The notes: generated by a model from the sequence alone, not told the origin. A DNA stretch of 64,000 bases from Micrasema longulum (GCA_022494885.1 JAGVSM010000444.1:41136-105135); one strand, 5' to 3'. Numbered from the stretch's first letter, positions 21,106 to 32,139 are shown. Translations and numbers: made by a program.

Positions 21106-21620
21106 AAGTATAAATTAATAGTTTAAAACAACTCCTAAATCTCCGATGGACTTAAATACATCAATTTTGGAGTTTTCTATTAAGTACTCGAAGGAAATTG
21201 GTTGTTTTGTTCTATGAAATAACATTATTTTGCAATGTTTAATATTAAGTTCTAACTTATTGATTTTACACCATTAGTTAAAAAAGTTAGTGTCTGATTT
21301 AAGAAAAAAACAGTCTTGTTTATTTTGAATTTTTTTGAAAATTTCGTTGTCATTTTTGAAGCGCCAAAAGCTTGAGTAAGATAATGATTAAGCAACATTA
21401 TTAATAAACAAATAGAAAAACAGGGGTACCAAATGGGCACCCTGAGATACACCCGATGTAACATCAACACTAGTTGACAAATAGTTATTTATCCGAACAT
21501 TTTGTTTTCTACCAGTAAGATACGAATTAATTAATGAGAGTAATGGATTTCTTATTCCAAATTCATAAATGAGAAATTTATAATCTACTTAGTCTTTATA
21601 TATCGACAGTTTAGCAGATA
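21105..21620 (-). mobile_element. LINE reverse transcriptase domain remnant
   Basis: The minus-strand translation includes NPLLSLINSYLTGRKQNVRI, VDVTSGVSQGAHLVPLFFYL, FINNV, then WCKINKLELNIKHCKIMLFH, RTKQPISFEYLIENSKIDVF and DLGVVL. The GVSQGAHLVP block corresponds to the GVPQGSxLGP motif of non-LTR reverse transcriptases; Gly-to-Val and other changes mark decay. The catalytic YADD region is lost. It belongs with 20095-20797, split by the insertion above. Confidence 0.8.
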
Positions 21621-21649
21621 TCTGCTTTTTATTCATTTACTTCTTTTTT

Positions 21650-21960
21650 TATACATTTACAAACTACAATTAGTCAAATGAATAAATCTCCAAATAATGA
21701 GATATTGATAAAGAAAAAAAAATGATATGAAAAACATTTTGAAATTGTTCTTCTTTTTAAGATCTTCATAACTCGCTGGGGGGTAAAATACAGTGTTTAT
21801 AAATATATGTTAAAAATGTTTTTAGCCTCACCCTTAACCGTTAGTTTTTCCCTCAATTATGATTATTGCACATGCCATAGTTCATAAGATTATTTTTATT
21901 TTCTACTTAAGTACCTTGAATTATATAACTATATAAGGACATTCAATCCAAATAATCTTC
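21650..21960. other. unassigned AT-rich DNA
   Basis: No coding or terminal-repeat evidence. It lies between a LINE 5' truncation point and a hammerhead-like module. Confidence 0.25.
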
Positions 21961-21964
21961 ACAT

Positions 21965-22090
21965 TCGTTTGAAAATGCCCTAATAAGGCGAAACAATTTT
22001 CACGAAGTTTTTATTTTTATGTGTTTATATTTGTAAAAATAAAATTTAGTGTTCAGTATACTCAAATCAGTGTTTTATTTCTAATTATAA
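21965..22090 (+). mobile_element. Penelope-like tail with degenerate hammerhead
   Basis: The core TTTGAAAATGCCC, an AAGGC partner strand and GGCGAAACAA at 21967-21996 resemble the hammerhead modules at 25360-25402 (-) and 25601-25643 (+). A/T-rich sequence with TTTTTATTTTTATGTGTTTA follows. The cleavage-site end is mutated. Confidence 0.35.
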
Positions 22091-22306
22091 GTTTAAAAAA
22101 AAAATACGCCAATACTAAATATCAATATCGTGTAAAAAAAAACCATTGCTCTTATTTCATGATCCAGTGATAAACACGGAAATACGTTTGTATGAATAAA
22201 GGTAAAACTGCGTTTTTGCTTGAGGATTTTAATTCCATCCACTCCCTTAAAACACTGTATAGTGCCTTCATTAGTAGTAAATTAGAATATGACATTTTTT
22301 AATGAA

Positions 22307-22940
22307 GAACATTTAAGAGAAGGTAATATAGAAGTCGAGGCATCTACAGGGCTTATGACCTGTCAATGGCTAGTTTAAGTGGCCACTTTACATACTGTGT
22401 AACAATCACCATTCTTCCCATATTTGAACATCAATATTCCTTCAATTTTTTCATCTGTTAATGTTTGTGAAGTTAAAGAGCTGAAACCATTATTTAGGCG
22501 AATAAGATTCATCTAATATTATGTAGGTGAAATAATTTAATTTGATGAATCTCACCCGAATAAATAAAGGTTTCAGCTCTTTAACTTCACAAACATCAAC
22601 AGATGAAAGAATTGAAGGAATATAGGTGTTCCTTATTCTGGGTCTTTATTTGGAAGCGAATTTCTATCATCTTCGTAAATGATATGTAAGGCAAGTTTTA
22701 AACATTTCAGTAAAATTTAATTAATATATATATATAACTATATAGTTATATATTTTCACAAACATCAACAGATGAAAGAATTGAAGGAATAACGATGTTT
22801 AAATATGAGCAAAATGGTGAATGTTACACAGTGTGTAAAGTGGCCTCTCAAACCAGCAATTGACAGGTCATAAGCCTTGTAGATGCCTAGACTTCTATAT
22901 TACCTCCTCTTGAATGTTTTTCATCTCTGTTACAAGTACT
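22307..22940. mobile_element. foldback family FBa, copy split by an insertion
   Basis: The left arm starts at AAGAACATTTAAGAGAAGGT and runs through CTTATGACCTGTCAATGGCT. The centre occurs twice in opposite orientation, with TCATCTGTTAATGTTTGTG (22450-22470) mirrored by CACAAACATCAACAGATGAA (22585-22605). The right arm at 22756-22935 repeats CACAAACATCAACAGATGAA, then TGACAGGTCATAAGCC. About 110 bases with a TATATATATA run (22637-22755) interrupt it. Confidence 0.7.
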
Positions 22941-23149
22941 TAAGCATAAATCTAATTATTTAATAATAAAAGTTATCCTCATAATGTAATTGAGACACAT
23001 TTTATACATATATTTCTACCGACATATTGAAACCATTGTATAAATTCTATAATGTGTTTTGATTATATGAGAGTAATAAACTAAAATATTAAAAAAACAC
23101 AACAGTTTGGGTTTTTTTTACGATATGCATGTACAAGTAATAAGTTGGA

Positions 23150-24075
23150 AAATATTTAAAATAAATATCTCAAATTCATCAACTTAAAACATAATTTTCC
23201 AGCTAAGCAGATTGACTTCAAAATTGTACTTAACCTTTTGACTTGTCGTCCATTTCCAACTGAAGAATTCTCAACGATACTACCAATTTTTATAAAATGA
23301 CGATAGGCACTGGACGTCCATTGATTTAACGAGACTGATAAGTTTAAACCAAAGTGGCAACTTAAACCAGCCAACGACAAGTCATAAGCACTGTTAATGT
23401 CTAGACTTCCATATTTCCCTCTCAATGATGTTTTCCCTCTCTGTTGGAATAATTTTTAAAATCCTTGATCAAAAATGTTAGTAAAATTTTTGGAGTACAT
23501 CTAAACACTACAAAAAAAATAAGTTTGTATTATATCCGTCTGATATATTGTTTGAAAGAATGTAGGCACAATGTATGATAATATTTAAATTTATTTTAAC
23601 AGAGGGGAAAAAAAAATGAGAAGGGAATATGGAAGTCTAGGCATTAACAGGGCTTATGACCTGTTATTGACTGGATAAGTGACCACTTTACACACTGTGT
23701 AACATTTACCATACTGCCCATGTTTGAACCTCCACATTTCCTCAACTCTTCCATCTGTTGACTTTTGTGAAGTAAAAGAGCTGAAACCTTTATCTTGTGG
23801 GTGAGATCCATCCGGCTGAACCAAATAACTAACTAGACAAGGCTTGAAAAAAATTCCAATTTTTATACTTCTTCTTTTACCAGGTAGTGAATTAAACCAG
23901 CCAATGACAGGTCAAAAGCTCTGTAAATGCCTAGACTTCTATATTTTTTTCTCAATATGTTATCCCTCTTTGAAACGAATTTTGAAACAAATTTAAATAT
24001 AGATAACTCCCTAGGGAGGAAATCCAGCCAGTCTGCAAGCATTTAGACATACTAAAACTTCGTTGTATGATAATA
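23150..24075. mobile_element. foldback family FBb, two partial copies
   Basis: A reversed arm is readable at 23350-23450 (ACTTAAACCAGCCAACGACA, TAGACTTCCATATTTCCCTC). A longer copy at 23605-24075 has the forward arm (GGGAATATGGAAGTCTAGGC), centre (GTGGGTGAGATCCATCCGG), a reversed arm (TTAAACCAGCCAATGACAGG) and the terminus (AACTCCCTAGGGAGGAAATC, AGCATTTAGACATACTAAAA). It is non-coding. Confidence 0.7.
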
Positions 24076-24079
24076 TGTT

Positions 24080-25280
24080 TTATATTCCTGTGTTACAAAT
24101 TAAAATTAACGTTAAAGCAAAGACGTTATTACAAATAAAGTAATGTATCTAAATACGTACATTAGAACAGAAATGTTCTACAGACAATTAATTGCACATG
24201 TCAAAAATTGAATAACTTGGTTTTTCGTCTGCCAAATATTAGTTTTTTCCTTTTTATTAAACTCCAAAACCAGTCTGATAATATCTTTGTTTCTTGGGCA
24301 CAAAGGTTGCATTGTTTTGGCATGTATTGTGTTCACCGCGTTGCACTTTCTACGTCATAAATTTATCCTTTTCTTTGCCAAGATAAATTCAAAGCGACTA
24401 GCTACACCACTTGTTATTTTTCTACACGTATACCCCGAGTTCTCCTCTCCCTGCCGTCTCAAGCTTGTTCGAAAACAACCCTTACAAGGGCGAAACGGTG
24501 ACTCTTATGAAAACTAGCACCGTTTACGGTGCATACTCAAAAGGCTTTAATAGTTTAACATAAAACTATCAAATTTATTCACAATTTTATTTACTTTTAT
24601 TCACTATTTTTATTTTTTTTTAAATTTTGTTTATAAATAAACATAAGGATTGACATGTATTTTACACAAAAGTAGCAAAAATTCCATTGTTAATAAATTT
24701 TAAAAAATTATAAAATTAAAAATAGAAGAAAATATCTTTACATATTAGAAAAAATATGAATGGGTACACATATAGTAAATATATTTTACAGAAGAGTGAA
24801 CATAAGTGATTTAAAAGAATCTTATAATAAAAACGAAGTACACAACTTTAATCAACAAAGTGTTATTTAGGTATTTAAATTTGGAGATAGTAAATCAATA
24901 CACTACCTTTAAAAATTCAAAAGTCTTATAATAAATACATATTTCATTTTTGTATTCATTTGCAAACGCATGAAGTCTCCTTATTGGCGAGTGTGCACTA
25001 TTGTTTGTTGTAGATACATTTGCATAGTTTATTGAATCAGGCACTCCCAAATTAATTAGTTGTAACAGTTGGGAACAGTCAAATGTTGAATTTAATACTT
25101 AAAATAAAAATAAAAAATCTGTCTGTTTTCTTATGTTTGTATATTAAGATATCAATATAAGTAAGTATAATTAATATGTTCAACCGGATTACATAATTCA
25201 AAATTAACCAAACCTAAAAATTTGTTTTAAACAATTTCTATATTATTTATGTTTTTTGTTGATATTTCTTGATAAAACTC
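24080..25280. other. unassigned AT-rich DNA
   Basis: A 76-codon frame at 24287-24517 (+) has a hydrophobic N-terminal third (GCIVLACIVFTALHFLRHKF) but no recognisable family. Near 24470-24500 CCCTTACAAGGGCGAAACGG is reminiscent of a hammerhead helix II plus GAAAC, without a first core strand. The rest is A/T runs. Confidence 0.25.
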
Positions 25281-25284
25281 CATA

Positions 25285-25425
25285 GTTAATGATTATGATA
25301 AAATTATAAATAAACTTTTCAATGAAACTTCATGGTTTAGTTTTACTTTTTATTATTTTGACCAACGAGCGCTTTCGCCTAAATAGACATTTTCAAGACT
25401 GGTGAATTGTTTACAACATTTACAG
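25285..25425 (-). mobile_element. Penelope-like tail module, minus half of an inverted pair
   Basis: The minus strand reads GTAAACAATTCACCAGTCTT, hammerhead-like core, GTTGGTCAAAATAATAAAAA, GTAAAACTAAACCATGAAGT and TTATAAATAAACTTTT. The plus-strand partner at 25575-25720 carries every block. The pair is separated by about 150 bases. Confidence 0.5.
25360..25402 (-). ncRNA. degenerate hammerhead-like motif
   Basis: The minus strand has CTTGAAAATGTCTATTTAGG followed by CGAAAGCGCTCGTTGGTC. This keeps the spacing of a short helix II and a GAAA strand, but both core strands carry substitutions. Confidence 0.3.
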
Positions 25426-25574
25426 TTTTTATACTATTCTTAACATATTTTGGAGATAAGATCAAATAAGTATTTTAACAGGGGATAGAAACATAAATAT
25501 TTACAACTAGTTTGCTAAACAGTTCATTTTTGGAAGTTTTTGGACCGAAATCTGGTTTAAGCTTTTATTATTTA

Positions 25575-25720
25575 AATGTTGTAAATGTTGTAAACAATTC
25601 ACCAGTCTTAAAGATGCCTACTTAGGCAAAAGCGTTCGTTGGTCAAAATAAAAAAAAGTATAACTAAACCAAGAAGTTTTATTAATAAGTTTATTTATAA
25701 TTTTATCATAATAATTAATT
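25575..25720 (+). mobile_element. Penelope-like tail module, plus half of an inverted pair
   Basis: Contains GTAAACAATTCACCAGTCTT, CTACTTAGGCAAAAGCGTTC, GTTGGTCAAAATAAAAAAAA and ACTAAACCAAGAAGTTTTAT, the mirror of 25285-25425. Differences between the halves show that they have diverged since the inverted pair formed. Confidence 0.5.
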
Positions 25721-26165
25721 CTAAATTATTTATAAGCAATTTTTAATATGGTGACCATATAACCGAGTTGTATTAAAGTTGGCTACGTACTAAAGCAACA
25801 TATCTAATTTTAATTTCATAGGCCGAGTCAAAATCTCTGATCGTTCGCAATAAAAATCGTTGAATTATGTTTTTATTTGTTACGGTCTGTAAAAATGTTT
25901 AATGAAGTTTAATTTTTCATAAAATATAATATAGATCGGTCATTTTGGTCTCTTGCTCTAAATTTAAATAATTAATAATGGGGTTGAAAGCAATTGGGTT
26001 CTTTTTTTGTCAAAAATTAAAAACTTTGCATTTGTAAACATTTAAGACTTTAAAAAAATCTAAAGACTTGTCTTAACAAATTATTTTGCCAACAAAAAAT
26101 ATTTTAAAACACGGGCGCATTCTGTAGAAATTTGAGTGGTAAATAAATAAACCTTGGAAGAAGAG
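25720..26165. other. unassigned AT-rich DNA
   Basis: No gene or repeat terminus recognised. A TAAATAAATAAACC run at 26140-26152 may be the tail of a lost plus-strand LINE. Confidence 0.25.
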
Positions 26166-26169
26166 AAAG

Positions 26170-26565
26170 CCTTTTATTTGTTATAGTACTTAATCAACCT
26201 TATTCGCATTTAAGTATTGGCAAATACGCATCTCATATTAATTAATTTCTTCTTTTTTCGTGATCATAGTATATGCTTGCTTTGTTATTTAGTTCACCCA
26301 CATTTTTGGATTTTTTTTTTTTAGAAAAATATTTATTAACGCTAACGAATTATAAAATATATTTTACGAAAATAATAAATGGTTTATTATTTAAACTCTG
26401 TTGTTGATAATACTATTTTTAACACCTCTCGTCTGGTAGTTTATTGTTTAATTTCAGTCCCTGATTTATTAGTCTTGACTGTCATTGTCTCGTTCTTTCT
26501 TGCTTACCCAAAGAGGTTATTTGCTTTGTTTGCTTTAAAGAATTCATTTAATTATTTTACATATT
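26170..26565 (+). mobile_element. LINE 3' untranslated fragment
   Basis: Shares TATTGGCAAATACGCAT, CTTTTTTCGTGAT, ATATGCTTGCTT and TTTCTTGCTTACC with 62560-62760, which lies directly behind a LINE coding remnant. The 70-codon frame at 26379-26591 runs through this UTR and into the following foldback repeat and is not a gene. Confidence 0.5.
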
Positions 26566-27370
26566 TAAAAGAAGGTAATGTAGAAGTCTAGAGATCTACA
26601 TGGCTTATGAACTGTCATTAGCTGTGTAACATTCACCATTCTGTCCATATTAAAACATATTTATTCCTTCAATTCTTTCATCTGTTGATGCTTGTGAAGT
26701 TAAAGAGCTGAAATCTTTGTTTATGCGGGTAACATTCATCTTATTGAATTATTTCATCTACATACTAGGTAACGCCTAAAAACTGTATTTTTTCAATGTT
26801 TTTACTTCTTCATAAACAAGGTGGATTTTTCAACAATATTTTAAGTGTGTCTAAATATTTGTTGACAATGACCAGATTCAACTCCCTGGGGAGACGTTAA
26901 TATAAGCATATTACAACAAAGATGAAAAAGAATTTAAATAATGTAATTTAGAAGTCTAAAGCTAGGGTTTCCTAGGACAGCGGTGCTTGTATTTTAACGG
27001 CCGTAGTGAACGGTGATGCAGTGGACAGCCGTCGTAACGGTGACTAGAGTGTGATTTCCTAGGAAAACGGTGTTATCAACACCATTTAACACCGTTTCCC
27101 TAGGATACCACTCTCTAGTCGACGTTACGACGGCTGTCCACTGCATCACCGTTAACTACGGCCGTTAAAATACGGGCACCGCTGTCCTAGGAAACCCTAG
27201 CTTAAGACTAATGACCTGTCATTGGCGTGAGTGAAATACTTCAATTAGATAAATCTTACCCGCGTAAGTAAAGGTTTCAGGTCTTTAACTTCAGAAACAT
27301 CAACAGATGAAATAATTAAAAGAATATACGTGTTTAAATAAGGTCTGAATGATGAATGTCATCAAAGTAA
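26566..27370. mobile_element. foldback family FBa copy carrying a MITE
   Basis: The left part has an arm with GAAGTCTAGAGATCTACATGG, CACCATTCTGTCC, TCATCTGTTGATGCTTGTGA, a terminus (CAACAATATTTTAAG, GATTCAACTCCCTGGGGAG) and a second arm start up to GAAGTCTAA at 26959. The copy resumes at 27203 with TAAGACTAATGACCTGTCAT and inverted centre sequence (AGGTTTCAGGTCTTTAACTT, AACATCAACAGATGAAATAA) to about 27370. The palindromic MITE between them is annotated separately. Confidence 0.65.
26960..27202. mobile_element. palindromic MITE, probably PIF/Harbinger-like
   Basis: The 243-base element is almost a complete palindrome. It starts AGCTAGGGTTTCCTAGGACA and ends with the reverse complement, the two arms meeting at about 27080 around GTTATCAACACC. 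TAA flanks both ends (26957-26959 and 27203-27205), matching the 3-base target duplication of PIF/Harbinger elements. It sits inside an FBa copy and is therefore younger. It is much richer in G and C than its surroundings and non-coding. Confidence 0.8.
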
Positions 27371-27551
27371 GTGATTATGCACAGCTTACCATTATATTTG
27401 ACTTTTAATAATAATAATTTATAGTAACCGTGTTTATGGGAAAACAAATAAAGTGTTTGTTATTTATTATAAATCACCGTTTATATCTTCCTACAAAAAA
27501 ATATCTATGAAGTGCGCCCAGCGCCGGCGCCCAGCCCATTCTTACTGAACG

Positions 27552-27842
27552 ATGAAACTAGCCGATTACCTCAGCTTATTCTTCCATAAAAAAAGTACAC
27601 TGTATTTTTCGTCTTTAACCCAAGTCGGCTTTTTTAGTACTAAAACAAACTTGCAGATTACAAATATTTTTAGAAGATTCTCTATTTGGAAACTAGTATT
27701 TCGAACATTTTTTCCGAAGGACTATTTTTCTTTGATGGGATACCGTCGATATATTATGTATCACATGGGACAGGTGGCGTTCGCAGTGGCCATTTTAGGC
27801 ATTATTCATTTTGAAAGAAATCGGCCAGTGCTCAAGTCTTGA
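27552..27842 (+). CDS. unidentified 96-codon open frame
   Basis: The frame starts MKLADYLSLFFHKK about 20 bases after a GC-rich GCGCCCAGCGCCGGCGCCCA block and ends RNRPVLKS. The C-terminal third contains a possible membrane segment (QVAFAVAILGIIHF). I do not recognise it, and no splice or promoter signal supports it. AATAAA-like signals lie downstream at about 27902 (TAATAA) and 27942 (AATAAA). Chance or an old mobile element are equally possible. Confidence 0.2.
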   Translation: MKLADYLSLFFHKKSTLYFSSLTQVGFFSTKTNLQITNIFRRFSIWKLVFRTFFPKDYFSLMGYRRYIMYHMGQVAFAVAILGIIHFERNRPVLKS

Positions 27843-28119
27843 CAGTACTGTCAATGACAGATCATAATGGAAATATCTGTGGAATGTCATTGTGGTATTT
27901 GTTAATAAACTTTTGTACTAGTATTGTATTAAAATAGTGTAGAATAAAGCTACGTTTATCGCGTGGTTTATAATAATTGTTGTTTGAGTTGATTTTCACA
28001 GAACCACAAAAAAAGTCATTTATAATTACATTACTTACATGTTAAGTAAGTACTTATATGTAGTACAAATTAATGAACATTTTTAATAGATTACCAATAA
28101 AATAAATCACGGCTCGCCA

Positions 28120-28275
28120 CTGGTGTAAAGTGGCTACTTTAAACTAGCCAATGACAGGTCATAATCCCTATAGATGCCTAGACTGTTATATTACCTTCTT
28201 GACAATCTTTTTCATCTTTATTATAGTTTGTTTATATTAACAGCTCCCCGGGGAGTTGAATACGGTCCTTGTCTA
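28120..28275. mobile_element. foldback family FBa, terminal fragment
   Basis: A reversed arm (TAGCCAATGACAGGTCATAA, AGATGCCTAGACT) is followed by the terminus CAGCTCCCCGGGGAGTTGAA. It breaks off at CTTGTCTATG. Confidence 0.6.
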
Positions 28276-28279
28276 TGTG

Positions 28280-28850
28280 ACATTTTTTGCTTTAATGGCG
28301 ATGTTTTTCAATTTGAAATAATTTTGAAATCGTATTGATTTTTTCTATCATAGAAGTCAATTGAAACTACGAAGGAAAATTACTTTTGTAAGAATTGTTT
28401 TTTCTTTTACGTAATGGAAAACGTTAATGTAAATATTTGCATTGAATTTATAATTAAATTTTTTTTAGTTTTAGTATTGTTAACTTGTATTATTTTTTAT
28501 CTTAATAAAATAAAAATAAAATTTTTAAAAAAGTATTACTTAACGCCCGGAGAAATGTTTCAGCGCCACTTATTCCCTAGAATTTGAACATTCGAGTCCG
28601 ATCATAATACTATGACGTCTGAGGTGACATGGCGAAAAATAAAGACCCCCTCCCTACAGCATAAAAAGTCCTTGATAAATTGTTATTTTGTGCATAAAAT
28701 TTATGAATTCTGATATTGTGGTAAGACATTTTGCAGAAAATATGCGAAAAACGCCAGAGATGATTTTTCTAACCAATACTACAATAATTTTCTTAAAAAA
28801 TAATTCTAACAATAAGTCGGTTAAGACATATGAATATATATATGTTTGAA
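28280..28850. other. unassigned AT-rich DNA
   Basis: No feature supported. A less AT-rich patch (28545-28670) contains GGCGAAAAATAAAGACCCCC but no open frame of note. Confidence 0.25.
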
Positions 28851-28856
28851 TAATGT

Positions 28857-30380
28857 ATATAGCGCCGTTTTTGTGAAAATCACCTCTAGAGCACTGAACA
28901 ATAAATAAATATCACAGCCCATCTTGCAGCTACAGAGCGCATGGACGGTTGTGATTCTAGTTCCCGTCTCCAATTATGATATATAGGAGCTAGATTACAG
29001 CACGTCTTGCAGCTACAGAGCGCATGGACAGTAAAAAATCTAGACCCTATTTACATTTTTGTTTTTAAATTTTTTATTTGACGATGAAGTTTAGAGTTTA
29101 AGTCATATCTCAAAAACGAAATAAAAAGCAAATTTATAAAATTGGGATTTCGATAGCAACAAGTCTTGCAGCTACTGAGCTCATGGATGGTTGAAATTCT
29201 AGACCCCATTTACTAAATTTGGAGATAGAACAATGGGGAGTGTAGAACTAAAGCTGTTTAATTTAATTCCTGTTGAAAACCGTGAGGAAAAAAACCTTAA
29301 TACATTAAAAATTTAAAAAAAATGTTTTGTAACCCGCAGACAAGCTTCGGTTTTGCAGGAACAAAAATACAATTATGCATGTTGCTTATCTGTTAAAATA
29401 AACATAACTTTTTTTTTTTAAATCCTTTATTAATGCGTTTGGGAATCATATAACTGAATTATTTTATATACATTCTAGGCAAAACCGGGAATATTTTTCA
29501 GTTTTTGTATTTATTCTTTGACCAGTGGGTAATTTTTTTTTCGGTTTTTCAATTTGTCAATTTTTTGTAGACAATGATTTAATTTAATCTCTTTTGATAG
29601 TGGAGACAGTTTTAGAAAAGTCAATATGGAATTCTAGGCAATAAAGGGGGTTGTGACCAATCATTCTTAGACAATGTGTAAAATGGCCTCTTACACCAGC
29701 CAAAGACAGATCAGAAGCCTTATAAATGCCTAGACTTCCATATTTCCTTCCCTCAAATGTACTCCAACATGTATAACTAACTACACACGTGCGTTTACAG
29801 AAATTCTCCAGCAGCTTAGTGGACCACATGGTGACGATATCTACCTACTGTCTACAAAAGATTCTCTTCGGACATCTATCTCCCTTTGTTAACCATGGAG
29901 TTGATACAGTGCTTTATTTATTTAGTTTTTTTTTGCTTAGTTCTTGGCATGAACACTTGACAAACTTACTACTATGCTCTATTTTTTATAAATTTATTGA
30001 AAAATACCTAAATTTTATAAATGGGGTCTAGAATTCCAATCGCCTATGCGCTAAGTAGCTGCAAGACGTGTTGTAATCTTACTCCTTTTTATTATTCATA
30101 TTATTTTTTATTTTTTTTTAGTATCATTAATACACTAAATTTATTTGTCAATTTTTAAAATGTGTAAATGGGGGCTAATTTTCCAACTGTCTATGCGCTC
30201 TGTAGCTGCAAGACGTCCTGTAATCTAGCTCCTATCTGTTATATTTTTTTATTGATCTTAATTTAAAACGAGGAACTAGAATCCCAACCGTCCATGCGCT
30301 CTGTAGCTGCAAGACGTACTGGGATATTTATTAATTGTACAGCGCCCTTGAGGTGATTTTCACAAAAATGGCGCTATATA
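28857..30380. mobile_element. foldback DNA element with three repeated modules in each arm
   Basis: The ends are inverted: TATAGCGCCGTTTTTGTGAA at 28858 mirrors TTCACAAAAATGGCGCTATA ending at about 30378. Each arm carries three copies of a 25-base module beginning TCTTGCAGCTACAGAGCGCA. They lie at 28922, 29005 and 29164 on the plus strand in the left arm, and at 30042-30066, 30189-30213 and 30290-30314 on the minus strand in the right arm. Intermodule sequences (GGAGCTAGATTACA; TCTAGACCCCATTTA) also pair between arms. The 800-base interior holds decayed FBb and no transposase. The modular arms resemble Foldback/Galileo-style elements; the superfamily is not determined. Confidence 0.75.
29440..29765. 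mobile_element. foldback family FBb remnant inside the larger foldback
   Basis: Blocks readable in reduced form are TATGGAATTCTAGGCAATAA, CACCAGCCAAAGACAGATCA and ATGCCTAGACTTCCATATTT. Short frames over it (29584-29829 minus and 29789-30031 plus) have no recognised product. Confidence 0.5.
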
Positions 30381-30587
30381 AATTATCCAACTATATAAAT
30401 ATATATATATAGTGAAATCTGTTCCGTGCTTTATGATAATTGTATAGAATTACTCTTTTACCAACGTTTTGTTGCAAAGTGGCGTGTATAAAATAAAAGA
30501 TTTCAACATGTGTTGTCTGGAGTTTTCTTAACAATTTAACTGGCTATAATTAAATAAAAATACAACGAATAAATACTATTTGAACCC

Positions 30588-32128
30588 CAGAGAAATAATG
30601 CGTCAACCTATAGAAAAGTCCTATCACTATGTTTCATAGAACGCAAGCGATGTTGGTTAGCAATTGGATTTTGAAATCGATTTCGATTATTATACCATGA
30701 TTTACATTGATTTTTGGCATTTATTGTCCCGACATAAAACTAGTTAATAAGAAAAAATACGCATTCATATATTTTCATTAGACATTACCTCTTTATAAGA
30801 CCATTGTAGAGAAATTATCTAAATATAACGCTATTCAGTGTTTAGAACCCGTTTGTTATCCCTGTCATGCATCATTAATTTTCCAGGAAAACGCCCTTAT
30901 TTCTGTGCGTTACAAAGGGTTTCTTAAATGTTTAACGTTGGTTCGCTTTTGATGAATAAAGTAAAAGGATCAGGATTTATACGATGTCCTTTGGCCTAGG
31001 GCTTTGAAAAATCGTTGAGAAATGATAACGAGAAAAGCAAGAATGGAATTGGCATTACTTTCTGCCATCGCTTAGATGTACAATTGTTTAGATTATCTTT
31101 AAAGTCAATCGAGATAAGAAAATTTTTTGCTGTTTTTTAATTATATTCTTGCAAAAATGATAAATAACCTCAGAGTAATAATCCGCCTAGCGATAGAGGA
31201 GCTTAAACGTATGAAAACCATTCCATGACTATTCGGTATTAAGTTAGCTACAGTTTGCAGCAAAACAATGGGCCGTACTTAGGTCGAAAATTTTCAAATG
31301 AATATCAATTAGCATTGTACCTGTGTATTTATTACTGCAGGGTTATTCAAATTTATTTTTTCCACAATTCGCATTTATTTATTTTGTAAAATTGAAAACA
31401 CATTTGTATGTTTATTTTTTTATTCATTTTATTTATTGAGACATAAATCCCAACTCCATGGAACCAAAATAATGTGTTGAGTTTGTTTGTTTGTCCGTCA
31501 CATCTCCGAAACGGCGAGTCGTAGCGGCCTGAAATTGGGACAAGTCATTTTAGATGCGATTTCAAGGTTTACATTACTATTTTTGTAGAAAATTTTAATC
31601 GACCTTTAGTCGATAAAAACTCAAACTTTTTATGGATGCCTAGTGCGGCCCCGACATATTGCCTGATTTCAACTGTCATTATCAACAGTAAACATACTTT
31701 AATTCACAAATTTATATCCTAAATTGAGTAAAAATAGTATCTAAAGTAAATTTGTTGATATTAGGAAAGTTTTTAAGCAACATAATATACGTGTCGGGAA
31801 AATAAATGCCAAAAATGAATGTAAATCATAGGAAAATATTCTAAATCATTACCTGTAAAACCTGACTCTTTTAACAACTTTGGCGCTCCTACTGCTGCAA
31901 CCAAACATACTGCAATTCACCATAGTCGATTTTTATTTATCATCACGTAAATATCCAAGTTATTTACAAAAAAAGCCAAGCACAGTGACAAAAGCATCTG
32001 ATAGAACCGTTAGGCCTATGCTGTCAAGCAAAACAAAATGGCCGCCAATTTGTTGCTAACCAACATCGCTTGCGTTCTATGAAACATAGTGATAGGGCTT
32101 CTATATAGGTTAACGCATTATTTCTCTG
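30588..32128. mobile_element. DNA transposon remnant with long terminal inverted repeats
   Basis: The left TIR starts CAGAGAAATAATGCGTCAAC at 30588 and runs about 78 bases to GTTGGTTAGCAA. The right TIR is its reverse complement, from 32053 to 32128, with a few mismatches. Subterminal sequence around 30690-30730 (TTTTTGGCATTTATTGTCCC) is mirrored at 31790-31832, so the inverted structure extends further, interrupted in the right arm. The interior shares two blocks in the same order with minus-strand sequence at 35765-36510. The CAGAG start suggests hAT, but no 8-base target duplication or transposase is visible. Confidence 0.7.
31415..31485 (-). mobile_element. LINE 3' tail inside the long-TIR element
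   Basis: The minus strand reads TTTTGGTTCCATGGAGTTGG, GATTTATGTCTCAATAAATA and an A-rich tail, the same 3' end as 16215-16335. It lies inside 30588-32128 and so inserted after that element. Confidence 0.45.
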
Positions 32129-32139
32129 ATTAAATAACT

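Noticed and set aside
24460..24500. Additional hammerhead (CCCTTACAAGGGCGAAACGG)
   Set aside because: A helix II and GAAAC can be drawn, but there is no CUGANGA-like strand before them.
28857..30380. LTR retrotransposon
   Set aside because: The terminal repeats are inverted, not direct, and no gag-pol or primer-binding sequence is present.
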